This document shows, in pieces, positions 44,240-52,958 of a stretch of 64,000 bases of DNA. Position 1 is the first letter of the stretch, and each line of letters starts with the position of its first letter. The translations under genes were made by a program, and so were the position numbers. Below the pieces are notes generated by a model. It was not told the DNA's origin, did no database searches, and saw only the letters and a program-made list of their open reading frames with translations. The DNA is from Candidatus Eisenbacteria bacterium (GTDB taxonomy: Bacteria; Eisenbacteria; RBG-16-71-46): positions 1 through 64,000 of the forward strand of contig JADLBL010000015.1 in the NCBI GenBank assembly GCA_020847735.1. The letters are read 5' to 3'.

Positions 44240-46978
44240 TCAGGTCCGGCGGCCTGTCGTGCCCTCGCGCCGTCCCGGAGCCCGGGGCGTGGGGCGCGCG
44301 CGCGCGACCTTCTCGAGGCAGCGCGTCACCAGCGCGGTCCATCCGGTCTGGTGGCTGGCGCCGAGTCCGCGTCCCGTGTCGCCGTCGAAGTACTCGTGGA
44401 ACTGCAGCAGGTCGCGCCACAGCGGATCGCCGGCGTGGCGATCGGCGTCGCCGCGGAACGGGCGGCGGCCGCCCGCGTCCGGCGTGAACAGCGAGGACAG
44501 CCGTCTCGCCAGCTCGAGGGACACTTCTCCGAGCGAGCACATCCGCCCGGAACCGGTCGGGAACTCGACCTTCAGGTCGTCGCCGTAGAAATGGTCGTAG
44601 CGTTCGAGCGCCTCGATCAGCAGATAGTTGACCGGGAACCACACCGGCCCCCGCCAGTTCGAGTTGCCGCCGAACAGCACGGTGTCGCTCTCGGCCGGCG
44701 CGTAGCTCACGCGATGGACGTCGCCGTCGTTGCGGAACTCGTACGGCTGCGCGTCATACACACGCGACAGGGAGCGCAGCCCGTGCGGCGAGAGGAACTC
44801 GGCCGGGTCGAGCATCACGCGCAGCACCCGCTCGAGACGCTGGCGCGAGGGAATCGCGAGCAGCCGGCGCCCCGCGCCGCCGCGGCAGTTCTCCCCCGGC
44901 TTCTCGAACCACGACATGTGCCGCGAGAGGTCCTGGCGGTTGTCGAGGAACCACTGCATGCGGCGCCGGAAGCCGGGCAGCCGGTCCACGGTCTCCTGGT
45001 CGAGCACTTCGACCGCGATGAGCGGCAGCAGCCCGACCATCGAGCGCAGGCGCATGGGAATCGACTGGCCGTGAAGGTGAAGGCTGTCGTAGTAGAAGCC
45101 GTCCGCCTCGTTCCACAGCCCCGCGCCGCCGAAGTGGTTCATGGCGTCGGCGATGGCGACGAAGTGCTCGAAGAACTTCGAGGCGAGATCCTCGTATGCG
45201 GCGTCCTCGCTGGCGAGCTCGAGCGCGATGGACAGCATCGTGCCGCAGAAGAACGCCATCCACGCGGTGCCGTCGGCCTGTTCGAGATGCCCGCCCCCGG
45301 GCAGGGGCCGGCTGCGGTCGAACACTCCCACGTTGTCGAGCCCGAGGAAGCCGCCCGAGAACAGGTTGTTGCCCTCGTTGTCCTTGCGGTTCACCCACCA
45401 GGTGAAGTTGATGAGCAGCTTCTGGAACACGCGTTCGAGGAACAGCCGGTCGCGCGCGCCGCGCCGACCGGTCAGCTTGTAGACGCGCCACGCGGCCCAC
45501 GCATGCACGGGCGGGTTCACGTCGCCGAGCGCCCACTCGTAGGCCGGCAGCTGGCCGTTCGGGTGCATGTACCACTCGCGCGTGAACAGCAGCAGCTGCT
45601 CGCGCGCGAACGCCGGGTCGGCGTGCGCGAACGCGACGACGTGGAACGCCAGGTCCCAGGCCGCGTACCACGGGTACTCCCACTTGTCGGGCATCGAGAT
45701 CACGTCGCGGTTGTACAGGTGGCGCCATTCGCGGTTGCGGCCCATCCGGCGGCCCGGCGGGGAGGGCGGCTGCGCCGGGTCACCGTCGAGCCACTCCGCG
45801 ACGACGTAGTAATAGAACTGCCGCGACCACATGAGGCCCGCGTACGCCTGGCGCGCGACCGCCCGTTCGTCGGCGTCGAGCGCCGCGGGAATCCGCGCCG
45901 CCCAGAACGCGTCGCACTCGCGGCGCCGCTCGGCGATCGTCGCCTCGAAGGCGGGGCCGAACGCGGCGGGTCCGGCCAGCGCCTCGGCGCGCAGGCGCAG
46001 GCGGACCACCGACTCGGCGCCGGGGGCGAGCGTCAGGCGATGGAGCACTCCCGCCTTCGTTCCGCGGCGGGCGGGGTTGACGGCGGCCGCGTCCGCGTTC
46101 ACGACGTAGGAGTGGAAGGCATCCTTCACCCACCGCTGCGGGTTGGGCGCGCCGAACAGCCGCGCGTCGTTGGTTTCGTTCTCGGTGAAAAGCAGCTCCG
46201 GCGCCGCGCCGCCCGCGGAGTCGCACTCGAGCCGGAAGCGGCCGAGGGTCGCGTGCTCGGCGAGCACCGCGCCGCCCGGCTCCGCCGACAGCGAGGGCCG
46301 CGCGGGATACGCCTCTCCGGTGCGCCCCCAGCTCCAGACGTTGCGGAACCACAGCTGCGGCAGAACGTGCAGCGACGCGGGCTCGGGACCGCGGTTCGCG
46401 ACCGTGACGCGCACGAGAATGTCGTCCGGCGCGGCCTTGGCGTACTCGACCGTGACGTCGAAGAAGCGGCCGCCGTCGAGCACGCCCGTGTCGGCGAGTT
46501 CGTACTCGGGGGCGGCCTTGCCGCGGCGGCGGTTCTCCTCCACCAGCCGCGTGTACGGGAACTCGGCCTGCGGGTAGCGGTACAGGCCGCGCAGGTACGA
46601 GTGCGTCGGCGTGGCGTCGAGGTAGAAGTATTCCTCCTTCACGTCCTCGCCGTGGTTGCCCTCCTCGCCCGAGAGCCCGAACAGCCGCTCCTTGAGGATC
46701 GGGTCGCGACCGTTCCACAGCGCGAGCGCGAAGCACAGCCGCCCTTCGCGGTCGGTCAGCCCGAGCAGGCCGTCCTCGCCCCAGCGGTAGGCGCGGCTGC
46801 GCGCGTGGTCGTGCGGCAGGTAGGACCAGCTCGTGCCGTCCGCCGAGTAGTCCTCGCGAACGGTGCCCCACTGGCGCTCCGACAGGTAGGCGCCCCAGCG
46901 CCGCCAGTTCGCGGCGCGGACCGCGTCCTCGGCGAGTCGCCGCGATTCGGGATCGGCGGGCGGGTTCGGGTCGCTCAT
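44240..46978 (-). CDS. GH63-type glucosidase (glucosylglycerate hydrolase/mannosyl-oligosaccharide glucosidase-like)
   Basis: 912 residues. Long N-terminal beta domain (WRRWGAYLSERQWGTVREDY, SYLPHDHARSRAYRWGEDGL, LFGLSGEEGNHGEDVKEEYF), followed by an (alpha/alpha)6 barrel with DKWEYPWYAAWDLAFHVVAF, GLDNVGVFDRS, LWNEADGFYYDSL and NSNWRGPVWFPVNYLLIEAL. These are hallmarks of bacterial GH63 proteins that hydrolyse alpha-glucosides such as glucosylglycerate. No signal peptide, so cytoplasmic. A glucose-1-dehydrogenase gene lies 97 bases upstream on the same strand, so released glucose may be oxidised directly. Substrate not settled by sequence. Confidence 0.85.
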   Translation of the reverse strand: MSDPNPPADPESRRLAEDAVRAANWRRWGAYLSERQWGTVREDYSADGTSWSYLPHDHARSRAYRWGEDGLLGLTDREGRLCFALALWNGRDPILKERLFGLSGEEGNHGEDVKEEYFYLDATPTHSYLRGLYRYPQAEFPYTRLVEENRRRGKAAPEYELADTGVLDGGRFFDVTVEYAKAAPDDILVRVTVANRGPEPASLHVLPQLWFRNVWSWGRTGEAYPARPSLSAEPGGAVLAEHATLGRFRLECDSAGGAAPELLFTENETNDARLFGAPNPQRWVKDAFHSYVVNADAAAVNPARRGTKAGVLHRLTLAPGAESVVRLRLRAEALAGPAAFGPAFEATIAERRRECDAFWAARIPAALDADERAVARQAYAGLMWSRQFYYYVVAEWLDGDPAQPPSPPGRRMGRNREWRHLYNRDVISMPDKWEYPWYAAWDLAFHVVAFAHADPAFAREQLLLFTREWYMHPNGQLPAYEWALGDVNPPVHAWAAWRVYKLTGRRGARDRLFLERVFQKLLINFTWWVNRKDNEGNNLFSGGFLGLDNVGVFDRSRPLPGGGHLEQADGTAWMAFFCGTMLSIALELASEDAAYEDLASKFFEHFVAIADAMNHFGGAGLWNEADGFYYDSLHLHGQSIPMRLRSMVGLLPLIAVEVLDQETVDRLPGFRRRMQWFLDNRQDLSRHMSWFEKPGENCRGGAGRRLLAIPSRQRLERVLRVMLDPAEFLSPHGLRSLSRVYDAQPYEFRNDGDVHRVSYAPAESDTVLFGGNSNWRGPVWFPVNYLLIEALERYDHFYGDDLKVEFPTGSGRMCSLGEVSLELARRLSSLFTPDAGGRRPFRGDADRHAGDPLWRDLLQFHEYFDGDTGRGLGASHQTGWTALVTRCLEKVARARPTPRAPGRREGTTGRRT

Positions 46979-47075
46979 CGCGTCCGCGACGGTCCGCCCC
47001 GCCGGCGGCGGCTGTCAAACGCGCCACGTGCGGCGCGGCGCCGCACCCCGGCGGGACGGACGGCGAAACGTGCCA

Positions 47076-48173
47076 TCACCCGGCGATCTCGACGACGGTC
47101 TTGATGCCCTGCGGCGGCGAGGTCAGCGCGCGGGGCGCGTCGGCGAGCGGAACGTGGTTGGTGATCAGCGCGCGCACCGCGGCGGGCCAGCGCTGCATGA
47201 AGCGCCCGAGGTCCGTGACCGCCGCTTCGTAGGCGTCCCGGCCGGCGTTGACCGTGCCGAGCGCCACCTGATTGCCGAGCACCAGACCGCGCATGAGCGC
47301 GCCACCGTCCACGTTCGGCTTGCCGTGCTGTCCCGGCACGCCGGTGAAGATGAACAGGCCGTTGGGGCTCAGCGCCTGCAGCGCCTCGAACGCCGGCGGC
47401 GCGGCGCCGGTCGCCTCGTAGACGACGTCGGTGCGGCCGAGCCGCGGCAGGATCGAGCCGAGCGGCTCGTTCTCGGTGGACACGTAGCGGCCGCCGATCT
47501 GCTCGAGCAGCGAGCCGCGCGCGTCCGCCGCCGGTTCGCGCGAAACCATCGTCACGCGGCAGCCGGCCGTGCGCAGCGCCATCGCGCCGAGCAGACCGAC
47601 CGGGCCGGCGCCGAGCACGACGGCCGACAGTCCCTCGACGCTCTCTCGCCGCCACGGCATCCGGTCGAGCATGGCGTTCACCTCGAGCAGGGCCTTCTCG
47701 GCGATGGTGAGCGGCTCGACGAGCACGCCGACGTCGCGCAGCTCCTTCGGCACGCGGACCAGCCAGCGTGCGTCGTCCACGACGGTCCCGGCCATGAAGC
47801 CGTCCGCGCCCTTGATGCCGCGCTCGACGTACTTGCCGGTCACGCAGAAGTCCTGCCGGCCCGCCCGGCAGGCGTCGCACGCCGGGTCTTCGCATGGCCG
47901 GCGCACGATGAGCACGGCGAGGTCGCCGGCGCGCCAGCCGTCCGCCGCCGGACCGGCCACGGTCACCTCGGCCAGCGACTCGTGGCCGAGCACGAGCTCG
48001 TCGCTGCCCGGCGGCGGCGTGCCGTATTCGAACCGGCAGATCTCGCGATCCGTGCCGCAGACGCCCGCCCGGATCATCTTCAGGACGACCTCCGTCGGCG
48101 ACTGCGGCTTCGGCTCGGGCCGCTCGCGCACCTCGACGACGCGTTGGGCGGGAACGACGGTGACGGCTTTCAC
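47076..48173 (-). CDS. Glucose 1-dehydrogenase-like zinc alcohol dehydrogenase
   Basis: 365 residues. Resembles archaeal-type glucose dehydrogenases: MIRAGVCGTDREICRFEYGT, LVLGHESLAEV, VRRPCEDPACDACRAGRQDF, YVERGIKGADGFMAG and VLVEPLTIAEKALLEV. Zinc residues Cys39, His and Glu in GHE, plus the Cys cluster for structural zinc; nucleotide loop VVLGAGPVGLLGAMALR. It would convert glucose to gluconolactone with NAD(P)+. GTG 48173 has AGGAGG six bases upstream and overlaps the DinB-like stop as GTGA. Pairing with the GH63 gene downstream supports a sugar role. Confidence 0.85.
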   Translation of the reverse strand: MKAVTVVPAQRVVEVRERPEPKPQSPTEVVLKMIRAGVCGTDREICRFEYGTPPPGSDELVLGHESLAEVTVAGPAADGWRAGDLAVLIVRRPCEDPACDACRAGRQDFCVTGKYVERGIKGADGFMAGTVVDDARWLVRVPKELRDVGVLVEPLTIAEKALLEVNAMLDRMPWRRESVEGLSAVVLGAGPVGLLGAMALRTAGCRVTMVSREPAADARGSLLEQIGGRYVSTENEPLGSILPRLGRTDVVYEATGAAPPAFEALQALSPNGLFIFTGVPGQHGKPNVDGGALMRGLVLGNQVALGTVNAGRDAYEAAVTDLGRFMQRWPAAVRALITNHVPLADAPRALTSPPQGIKTVVEIAG

Positions 48174-48787
48174 GTTCTGCCTCCTTCGCGGTCCGCGAGC
48201 ACACCGAGATACTCCCGCCACGGGCCGACGGCTTCGCGGTACCGCTTCGCCATCACGCGCGCCACCTGCGCGACGTGCGTGAGGTCGTGCACCACCCATG
48301 CGGCCAGCAATTGTCGCGCGCTCACCCGGCCCAGCGCCGGGTGCGTGCCGGTGCGGTCGAGATCGGCGCCGCGCAGTCCGAGCGATTCGAGCGCGACGAG
48401 GCTCTCGGCGCGGCGCGCGGCGAAACCGTCGAGCAGTTCGCCGACCGTGCGATCCGCGAATCGACCGCGGAACCCGTCGCGCTCGAACGGCGTGAACGGG
48501 CGGGCCTCGCCGTGTTCGAGGAGGATTCGCAGCCGGGGCAGCCAGTCCACCTCCTCGTTGTCGAGCAGGTGCGCGACGACGTCGCGGGGCGAATATGTGC
48601 CTTCACCCTCGCGGGCCGCGAGCCACGGTTCCGAAAGCCCGCGCAGCCAGCCGTCGAGCAGCGCCGGCGTGCGCGCCAGGATCTCGCGCGCGGCGGACGG
48701 GCTGACGAGGCCGGCGGACACGGTGGCCGATTCGGCCGGACCCGGACTTCCGACCGTGCCTCGTCCGCCCGCGGGCCCCGCGCTCAC
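48170..48787 (-). CDS. DinB-superfamily protein
   Basis: 205 residues from GTG 48787, chosen because it overlaps the small upstream frame's stop (GTGA); GTG 48805 is an alternative. Core four-helix DinB fold: ALLDGWLRGLSEPWLAAREG, SPRDVVAHLLDNEEVDWLPR and HDLTHVAQVARVMAKRYREA, supplying candidate metal-binding histidines. Some related proteins are thiol-dependent isomerases or transferases; nothing specific can be claimed. Coupled to the glucose dehydrogenase gene by GTGA. Confidence 0.82.
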   Translation of the reverse strand: MSAGPAGGRGTVGSPGPAESATVSAGLVSPSAAREILARTPALLDGWLRGLSEPWLAAREGEGTYSPRDVVAHLLDNEEVDWLPRLRILLEHGEARPFTPFERDGFRGRFADRTVGELLDGFAARRAESLVALESLGLRGADLDRTGTHPALGRVSARQLLAAWVVHDLTHVAQVARVMAKRYREAVGPWREYLGVLADREGGRT

Positions 48788-48927
48788 GCGGCCACCCTTC
48801 GCCACACGTCGCGGGCCGGCGGAGCCTTACCGTCGGGCGGATCGGCCCGGACCACGAAGTCCTCCTCAGCGCCCTCGGGCATCCCGGCGAACGAGGAGCC
48901 GTCAATGCACGACATGAACTTGATCAC
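48784..48927 (-). CDS. Small hypothetical protein (47 aa) heading the DinB-glucose dehydrogenase operon
   Basis: GTG 48927 (GGGAG about 10 bases upstream) or ATG 48915 to the TGA at 48784. The product is acidic and non-repetitive (FMSCIDGSSFAGMPEGAEED, then FVVRADPPDGKAPPARDVW), unlike the Arg/Ala noise of chance frames here. Its stop forms the GTGA overlap used by many real gene pairs in this window. No family recognised. Could be the remnant of a larger protein. Confidence 0.45.
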   Translation of the reverse strand: MIKFMSCIDGSSFAGMPEGAEEDFVVRADPPDGKAPPARDVWRRVAA

Positions 48928-49104
48928 GGATGCGGGTCTCCCGGGCAAGTGCGCAGCCGATCCGGCAGGCACGAACGTCGCACCGGCGGCATTCCGGCCC
49001 GTGCGACGTGCGCAAGGATAGCGGAGGGCTGATAGGGACGCCGAGGGCTTCGCGCGTGTGGAGAACGCCGACGCGATGATCCTGCGCCGTGCCCGGGCGG
49101 GTCG

Positions 49105-50919
49105 CTACTGCGGCTTCAACCCCAGCTCGCGCAACGCCTCCGCCTCGATCGGGCCCGGCGAGCCGTCCATGAGCGACGTCGCCGAGGCGGTCTTGGGGAA
49201 CGCGATGGTGTCGCGAATCGAATCGCGTCCGCCCATCAGCATGATGACGCGGTCGAGACCGATGCCGATGCCGGCGTGCGGCGGCGAGGCGTAGCGGTAG
49301 GCGTCGAGCAGGAAGCCGAACTTCTCGTACGCCTGCTCGCGCGTCAGCCCGACCACCTTCATCACGCGCTCCTGGATGTCGGGGCGGTGGATGCGCACCG
49401 AACCCGAGCCGAGTTCGTTGCCGTTGAGCACCAGGTCGTAGAGCTGCGCGTGGACCCTGCCCGGATCGGTCTCGAGATGGTCGAGGTGCTCCGGGTTCGG
49501 CATGGTGAACATGTGGTGCTTGGGCTCCCAGCGCTTCGCGTCCTCGTTGAACTCGAAGAGCGGGAACTGTCGCACCCACAGGAACCGCCATTCCTGGGCC
49601 GTGCCGGTCGCGCCCGCGAGGCCGCGCCGCTCGAGGTCGGCGGAGCCGAGCTGGCTGCGAAGCACCCCGAGCGCCTTGCACGTCCGCTCCCACGGGCCGT
49701 TCGTGAACACGACCGCGTCGCCGTCCTTCGCGCCGCAGGCGGCGAGGAACTCGTCGAGCAGCGCGCCCGGGAAGATCACCTGCTGCTTCTCGCGGTCGGC
49801 GGCCTGCACCTTGAAGAAGGTCAGCCCACCCGCGCCCGCGGACTTCACCACGTCCTCGTACTTGCGCAGCTGCGTTCCCGAGATCCCGGCGCCGCCGGGA
49901 AGGGTCATCGCGACGCCGATGCCGCCGGGCGCCTGCGCGCCGCTGGCGACCACGTTGCGGGGCGACCGGGCGCACAGCGCGGTGACGTCGGTGAACTCGA
50001 GTCCGAAACGCGCGTCGGGTTTGTCGGAGCCGAAGCGGCGCATCGCCTCGTCGTAGGTGATGCGCGGGAACGGCGTCGGGACCTCGACGCCCAGGCATTC
50101 CTTCCACAGCGCCGCGAACAGTCCCTCGACGACGTCGAACACGTCGTCCTCGGTCGCGAAGCTCATCTCGACGTCGATCTGGGTGTGCTCGGGCTGCCGA
50201 TCGGCGCGCAGGTCCTCGTCGCGCAGGCAGCGCGCGAGCTGGAAGTAGCGATCCATCCCGGAAATCATCAGCGTCTGTTTGTAGAGCTGCGGACTCTGCG
50301 GCAGCGCGTAGAAGTTTCCGTGGTGGACGCGGCTGGGCACGACGTAGTCGCGCGCCCCTTCGGGGGTCGGCCGGACGAGCAGCGGGGTCTCGATCTCGAG
50401 GAAGTCCCGGCCCGCGAGGTGCGCGCGCGCGGTCATCGCGGCGTGGTGGCGCAGCGCCATCATGCGCGACAGCTCGGGACGGCGCAGGTCGAGGTAGCGG
50501 TACTTGAGCCGCAGGTCCTCGCTCGCGAGCATGCGTTCCTCGTTCACCTGAAACGGCAGCGGCTCGCATTCGGACAGCAGCTTCAGCTCGCGGATGTCCA
50601 CTTCGATCCCGCCGGTCGCCATCTCGGGGTTGACCGCGTCCGCCGGCCGGGCGTGGACCTGGCCGCGGACGGCGATCACGAACTCGTTGCCGAGGTGCGA
50701 GGCGCGGTCGAGCAGCGCCTTGCCGCCGGTCTCGGGGCGGAAGACCACCTGCGTGAGCCCGAAGCGGTCGCGCAGGTCAATGAAGAGCACGCCGCCGTGA
50801 TCGCGCGAGCGGTGCACCCAGCCCATCAGCGTGGCCTGGCGGCCGACGTCCGCCAGGGTCAGTCCGCCGCACGTGTGCGAGCGGCGCCAGTCCCCGAGCC
50901 CTTCCAGCGTGGTCGTCAC
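49105..50919 (-). CDS. aspS: Aspartyl-tRNA synthetase (bacterial type)
   Basis: 604 residues, the long bacterial form. OB-fold anticodon domain (GQATLMGWVHRSRDHGG-like, IDLRDRFGLTQVVFRPE), class II motif 2 (MISGMDRYFQLARCLRDEDL), the bacterial GAD insert (~290-420), and motif 3 (GIGIGLDRVIMLMGG). GTG 50919 overlaps the hisS stop as GTGA, so the two synthetases are co-translated. Whether it is discriminating or non-discriminating (also charging tRNA-Asn) cannot be decided here. Confidence 0.97.
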   Translation of the reverse strand: MTTTLEGLGDWRRSHTCGGLTLADVGRQATLMGWVHRSRDHGGVLFIDLRDRFGLTQVVFRPETGGKALLDRASHLGNEFVIAVRGQVHARPADAVNPEMATGGIEVDIRELKLLSECEPLPFQVNEERMLASEDLRLKYRYLDLRRPELSRMMALRHHAAMTARAHLAGRDFLEIETPLLVRPTPEGARDYVVPSRVHHGNFYALPQSPQLYKQTLMISGMDRYFQLARCLRDEDLRADRQPEHTQIDVEMSFATEDDVFDVVEGLFAALWKECLGVEVPTPFPRITYDEAMRRFGSDKPDARFGLEFTDVTALCARSPRNVVASGAQAPGGIGVAMTLPGGAGISGTQLRKYEDVVKSAGAGGLTFFKVQAADREKQQVIFPGALLDEFLAACGAKDGDAVVFTNGPWERTCKALGVLRSQLGSADLERRGLAGATGTAQEWRFLWVRQFPLFEFNEDAKRWEPKHHMFTMPNPEHLDHLETDPGRVHAQLYDLVLNGNELGSGSVRIHRPDIQERVMKVVGLTREQAYEKFGFLLDAYRYASPPHAGIGIGLDRVIMLMGGRDSIRDTIAFPKTASATSLMDGSPGPIEAEALRELGLKPQ

Positions 50920-52235
50920 CTGTGTTCGTCCCCCGACGGCTGCGCCGTCTTCCGAAGCTTCGCGCGCAGCGCGCCGGCGAGCGCGTCACGTACGAGCGAT
51001 TCCTGCGTGCCGTCCTGCGAGTCCTTGAGCACCACCTCGCCGCGCGCCCATTCCTCCTCGCCGAGCAGCACGAGGAAGCGCGCGCCGGACCTGCCGGCGG
51101 ACTTCATCTGCGCGCCGAAGCCGCGCGCCTCGACGTCGTGCTCGACCGCGAACTCGCGTCGAAGCTCGCGGGCGAGCGCGGTCGCCGCGGCGCGCGTGCC
51201 GTCCATCGCCACGAGGCACACGCGCTCTTCCGTGGCGGGCGGCGCGTCGCGCCCGGCGATCACGAGCAGCGCGCGGTCGAGCCCGATCGCGAAGCCGACC
51301 CCCGGCGTCGGCGGGCCGCCCAGCATCTCGACGAGGCCGTCGTAACGCCCGCCGCCGCCGAGCGCGCTCTGCGCGCCGAGCGAGCGATCGTGAACCTCGA
51401 AGGCCGTGCGCGTGTAGTAGTCCAGGCCGCGCACGAGGCCGTGGTCCACCTCGTGACGGATGCCCGCGGCGTCGAGCCCGGCCAGCACCGCGTCCCAGTG
51501 CTCGCGGTCCTCCGCATCGAGAGCGTCGAGCAGCCGCGGCAGCGGGCCCGGCGCGCCTCCGGGCCAGCCCTCGCCGCGCAGCAGGGCGAGGTCGCCCTCG
51601 TCCTTGGTGTCCAGCACCCGCAGCGGGTTCACCTCGAGCCGCGCCTGCGAGTCGGCGGAAAGCCTCGCGCGCACCGGCGCGAGCCACGTCCGCAGGCGTT
51701 CGCCGTAGGCGCGGCGCGTGGCCGGCTGGCCGACGCTGTTCACGAGCACCGTCAGGTCGCGAAAGCCCCACGCTTCGTACAGGTCCACGAACAGCGCGAT
51801 CATCTCGACGTCCGCGCCCGGCGCGGGCGATCCGACCAGCTCGCAGTTGAGCTGCGAGAACTGCCGCCAGCGGCCCTTCTGCGGACGCCCGTAGCGGAAC
51901 ACCGGGCCCATGCTCCACAGCCGGTGCACGCGGGCGCGGCCGCCGAGGCCGTGCTCGAGGTAGGCCCGCAGCACGCCGGCGGTGAACTCGGGGCGCAGCG
52001 CGAGCTCGCGCTCGCCGAGGTCCTTGAAGCGGTACATCTCCTTCTGGACGACGTCGCTCGACTCGCCGGACGTGCGGGCGAACAGCTCGTAGTCCTCGAA
52101 GACGGGGGTGCGCAGTTCGCCGTAGCCGTAGCGCTCGAGCACGCCGCGCGCGAGGGACTCGGCCCGGCGCCACAGGCGCGTCTCGTCGGGCAGCAGGTCG
52201 CGCGTGCCGCGGGGAGCCTGATGACGCGGCGCCAC
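50916..52235 (-). CDS. hisS: Histidyl-tRNA synthetase
   Basis: 439 residues. APRGTRDLLPDETRLWRRAE start, motif 1-2 region TPVFEDYELFARTSGESSDV and MYRFKDLGERELALRPEFTA, HisA signatures RGLDYYTRTAFEVHDRSLGA and GGGRYDGLVEMLGG, followed by the anticodon-binding domain. GTG 52235 follows the VanZ-like stop by only three bases; aspS follows with a GTGA overlap, giving vanZ-hisS-aspS. Confidence 0.96.
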   Translation of the reverse strand: MAPRHQAPRGTRDLLPDETRLWRRAESLARGVLERYGYGELRTPVFEDYELFARTSGESSDVVQKEMYRFKDLGERELALRPEFTAGVLRAYLEHGLGGRARVHRLWSMGPVFRYGRPQKGRWRQFSQLNCELVGSPAPGADVEMIALFVDLYEAWGFRDLTVLVNSVGQPATRRAYGERLRTWLAPVRARLSADSQARLEVNPLRVLDTKDEGDLALLRGEGWPGGAPGPLPRLLDALDAEDREHWDAVLAGLDAAGIRHEVDHGLVRGLDYYTRTAFEVHDRSLGAQSALGGGGRYDGLVEMLGGPPTPGVGFAIGLDRALLVIAGRDAPPATEERVCLVAMDGTRAAATALARELRREFAVEHDVEARGFGAQMKSAGRSGARFLVLLGEEEWARGEVVLKDSQDGTQESLVRDALAGALRAKLRKTAQPSGDEHR

Positions 52236-52238
52236 GGG

Positions 52239-52598
52239 TCACGCCTCCCGTTCGCGGGCGGCCGCGAGATAGGCGAGTTGCGCGAAAGTGATCCCGGTGC
52301 CGTCGGCGAGCCAGTCGAACACGGTCGAGTCGCGGCCCGGCACGAACGATTGGAAGAACTCGTCGCCGGCCCCGATCCCGAGGCCCAGCGCCATCGTCAG
52401 CATCGTCGTCAGCAGCCAGCTGCGCGGGCGCAGCGTCGCCCGCATCGCGCGCGCGAGCAGCACGCCGAGGACGCCGTACTCGAGCAGGTGCGAGAGCTTG
52501 TCCGAGTTCTGGAAATGGAACGGCGGCCGCAGGTTCGGCTGTGCGCTGAGGACGAAGATCAGGCTCACGTAAGCGGCGACGGGCAGCCAGTAACGCAT
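52239..52598 (-). CDS. VanZ-like membrane protein
   Basis: 119 residues with four hydrophobic segments and the VanZ signature pieces SLIFVLSAQPNLRPP, DKLSHLLEYGVLGVLLARAM and GAGDEFFQSFVPGRDSTVFD. Members contribute to teicoplanin tolerance in some bacteria but most are uncharacterised. ATG 52598 (MRYWLPVAAYV) chosen; the 14-residue upstream extension is unconserved. First gene of the hisS-aspS row. Confidence 0.87.
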   Translation of the reverse strand: MRYWLPVAAYVSLIFVLSAQPNLRPPFHFQNSDKLSHLLEYGVLGVLLARAMRATLRPRSWLLTTMLTMALGLGIGAGDEFFQSFVPGRDSTVFDWLADGTGITFAQLAYLAAAREREA

Positions 52599-52713
52599 GG
52601 CCAGTGTCCTCGCGCCGCTGCCGGTGCCGCCTCTCGCCAACCGCAGCCTCCACTCCGGGGAAAGCAGGTGTACCGCCGAACCGAATGGCCGGGCAGGTTA
52701 GCACGCGCTCCGC

Positions 52714-52742
52714 TTGACGCGCGAACGGCGCGCCGATAGATT
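52714..52742 (+). promoter_or_regulatory. Sigma70 promoter of tRNA-Lys
   Basis: TTGACG (52714-52719) and TAGATT (52737-52742) with an ideal 17-base spacer; the -10 ends 53 bases before the tRNA 5' end. The best promoter match in the window. Confidence 0.75.
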
Positions 52743-52795
52743 CCCGCGGCTTTTCGCCGACTCCGTGCGATCGCCGGAACGGTCGGCCGCGCGCT

Positions 52796-52871
52796 GCGCC
52801 GCTAGCTCAATTGGCAGAGCAAGTGACTCTTAATCACTAGGTTCTAGGTTCGATTCCTAGGCGGCGCACCA
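52796..52871 (+). tRNA. tRNA-Lys (anticodon CTT)
   Basis: Full cloverleaf: acceptor GCGCCGC pairs with GCGGCGC; D-arm GCTC/GAGC; anticodon stem AGTGA/TCACT with loop CTCTTAA, reading AAG; T-arm CTAGG-TTCGATT-CCTAG; A73 and genomically encoded CCA at 52869-52871. A strong promoter precedes it and a hairpin follows at 52884. Confidence 0.97.
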
Positions 52872-52883
52872 TCCCGCTTCGAA

Positions 52884-52910
52884 CGGCCCGCCCGATGTCC
52901 GGGCGGGCCG
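52884..52910. terminator. Terminator between tRNA-Lys and the converging aldehyde dehydrogenase gene
   Basis: Perfect 11-base-pair stem (52884-52894 with 52900-52910) and 5-base loop, 12 bases after the tRNA CCA and 49 bases before the dehydrogenase stop. Suitable for both directions; no T-run. Confidence 0.65.
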
Positions 52911-52958
52911 CTTCGCTGCCCGTCGCGGCCCTTCCCGCCGGCGGTGCCGGCATCGAGC

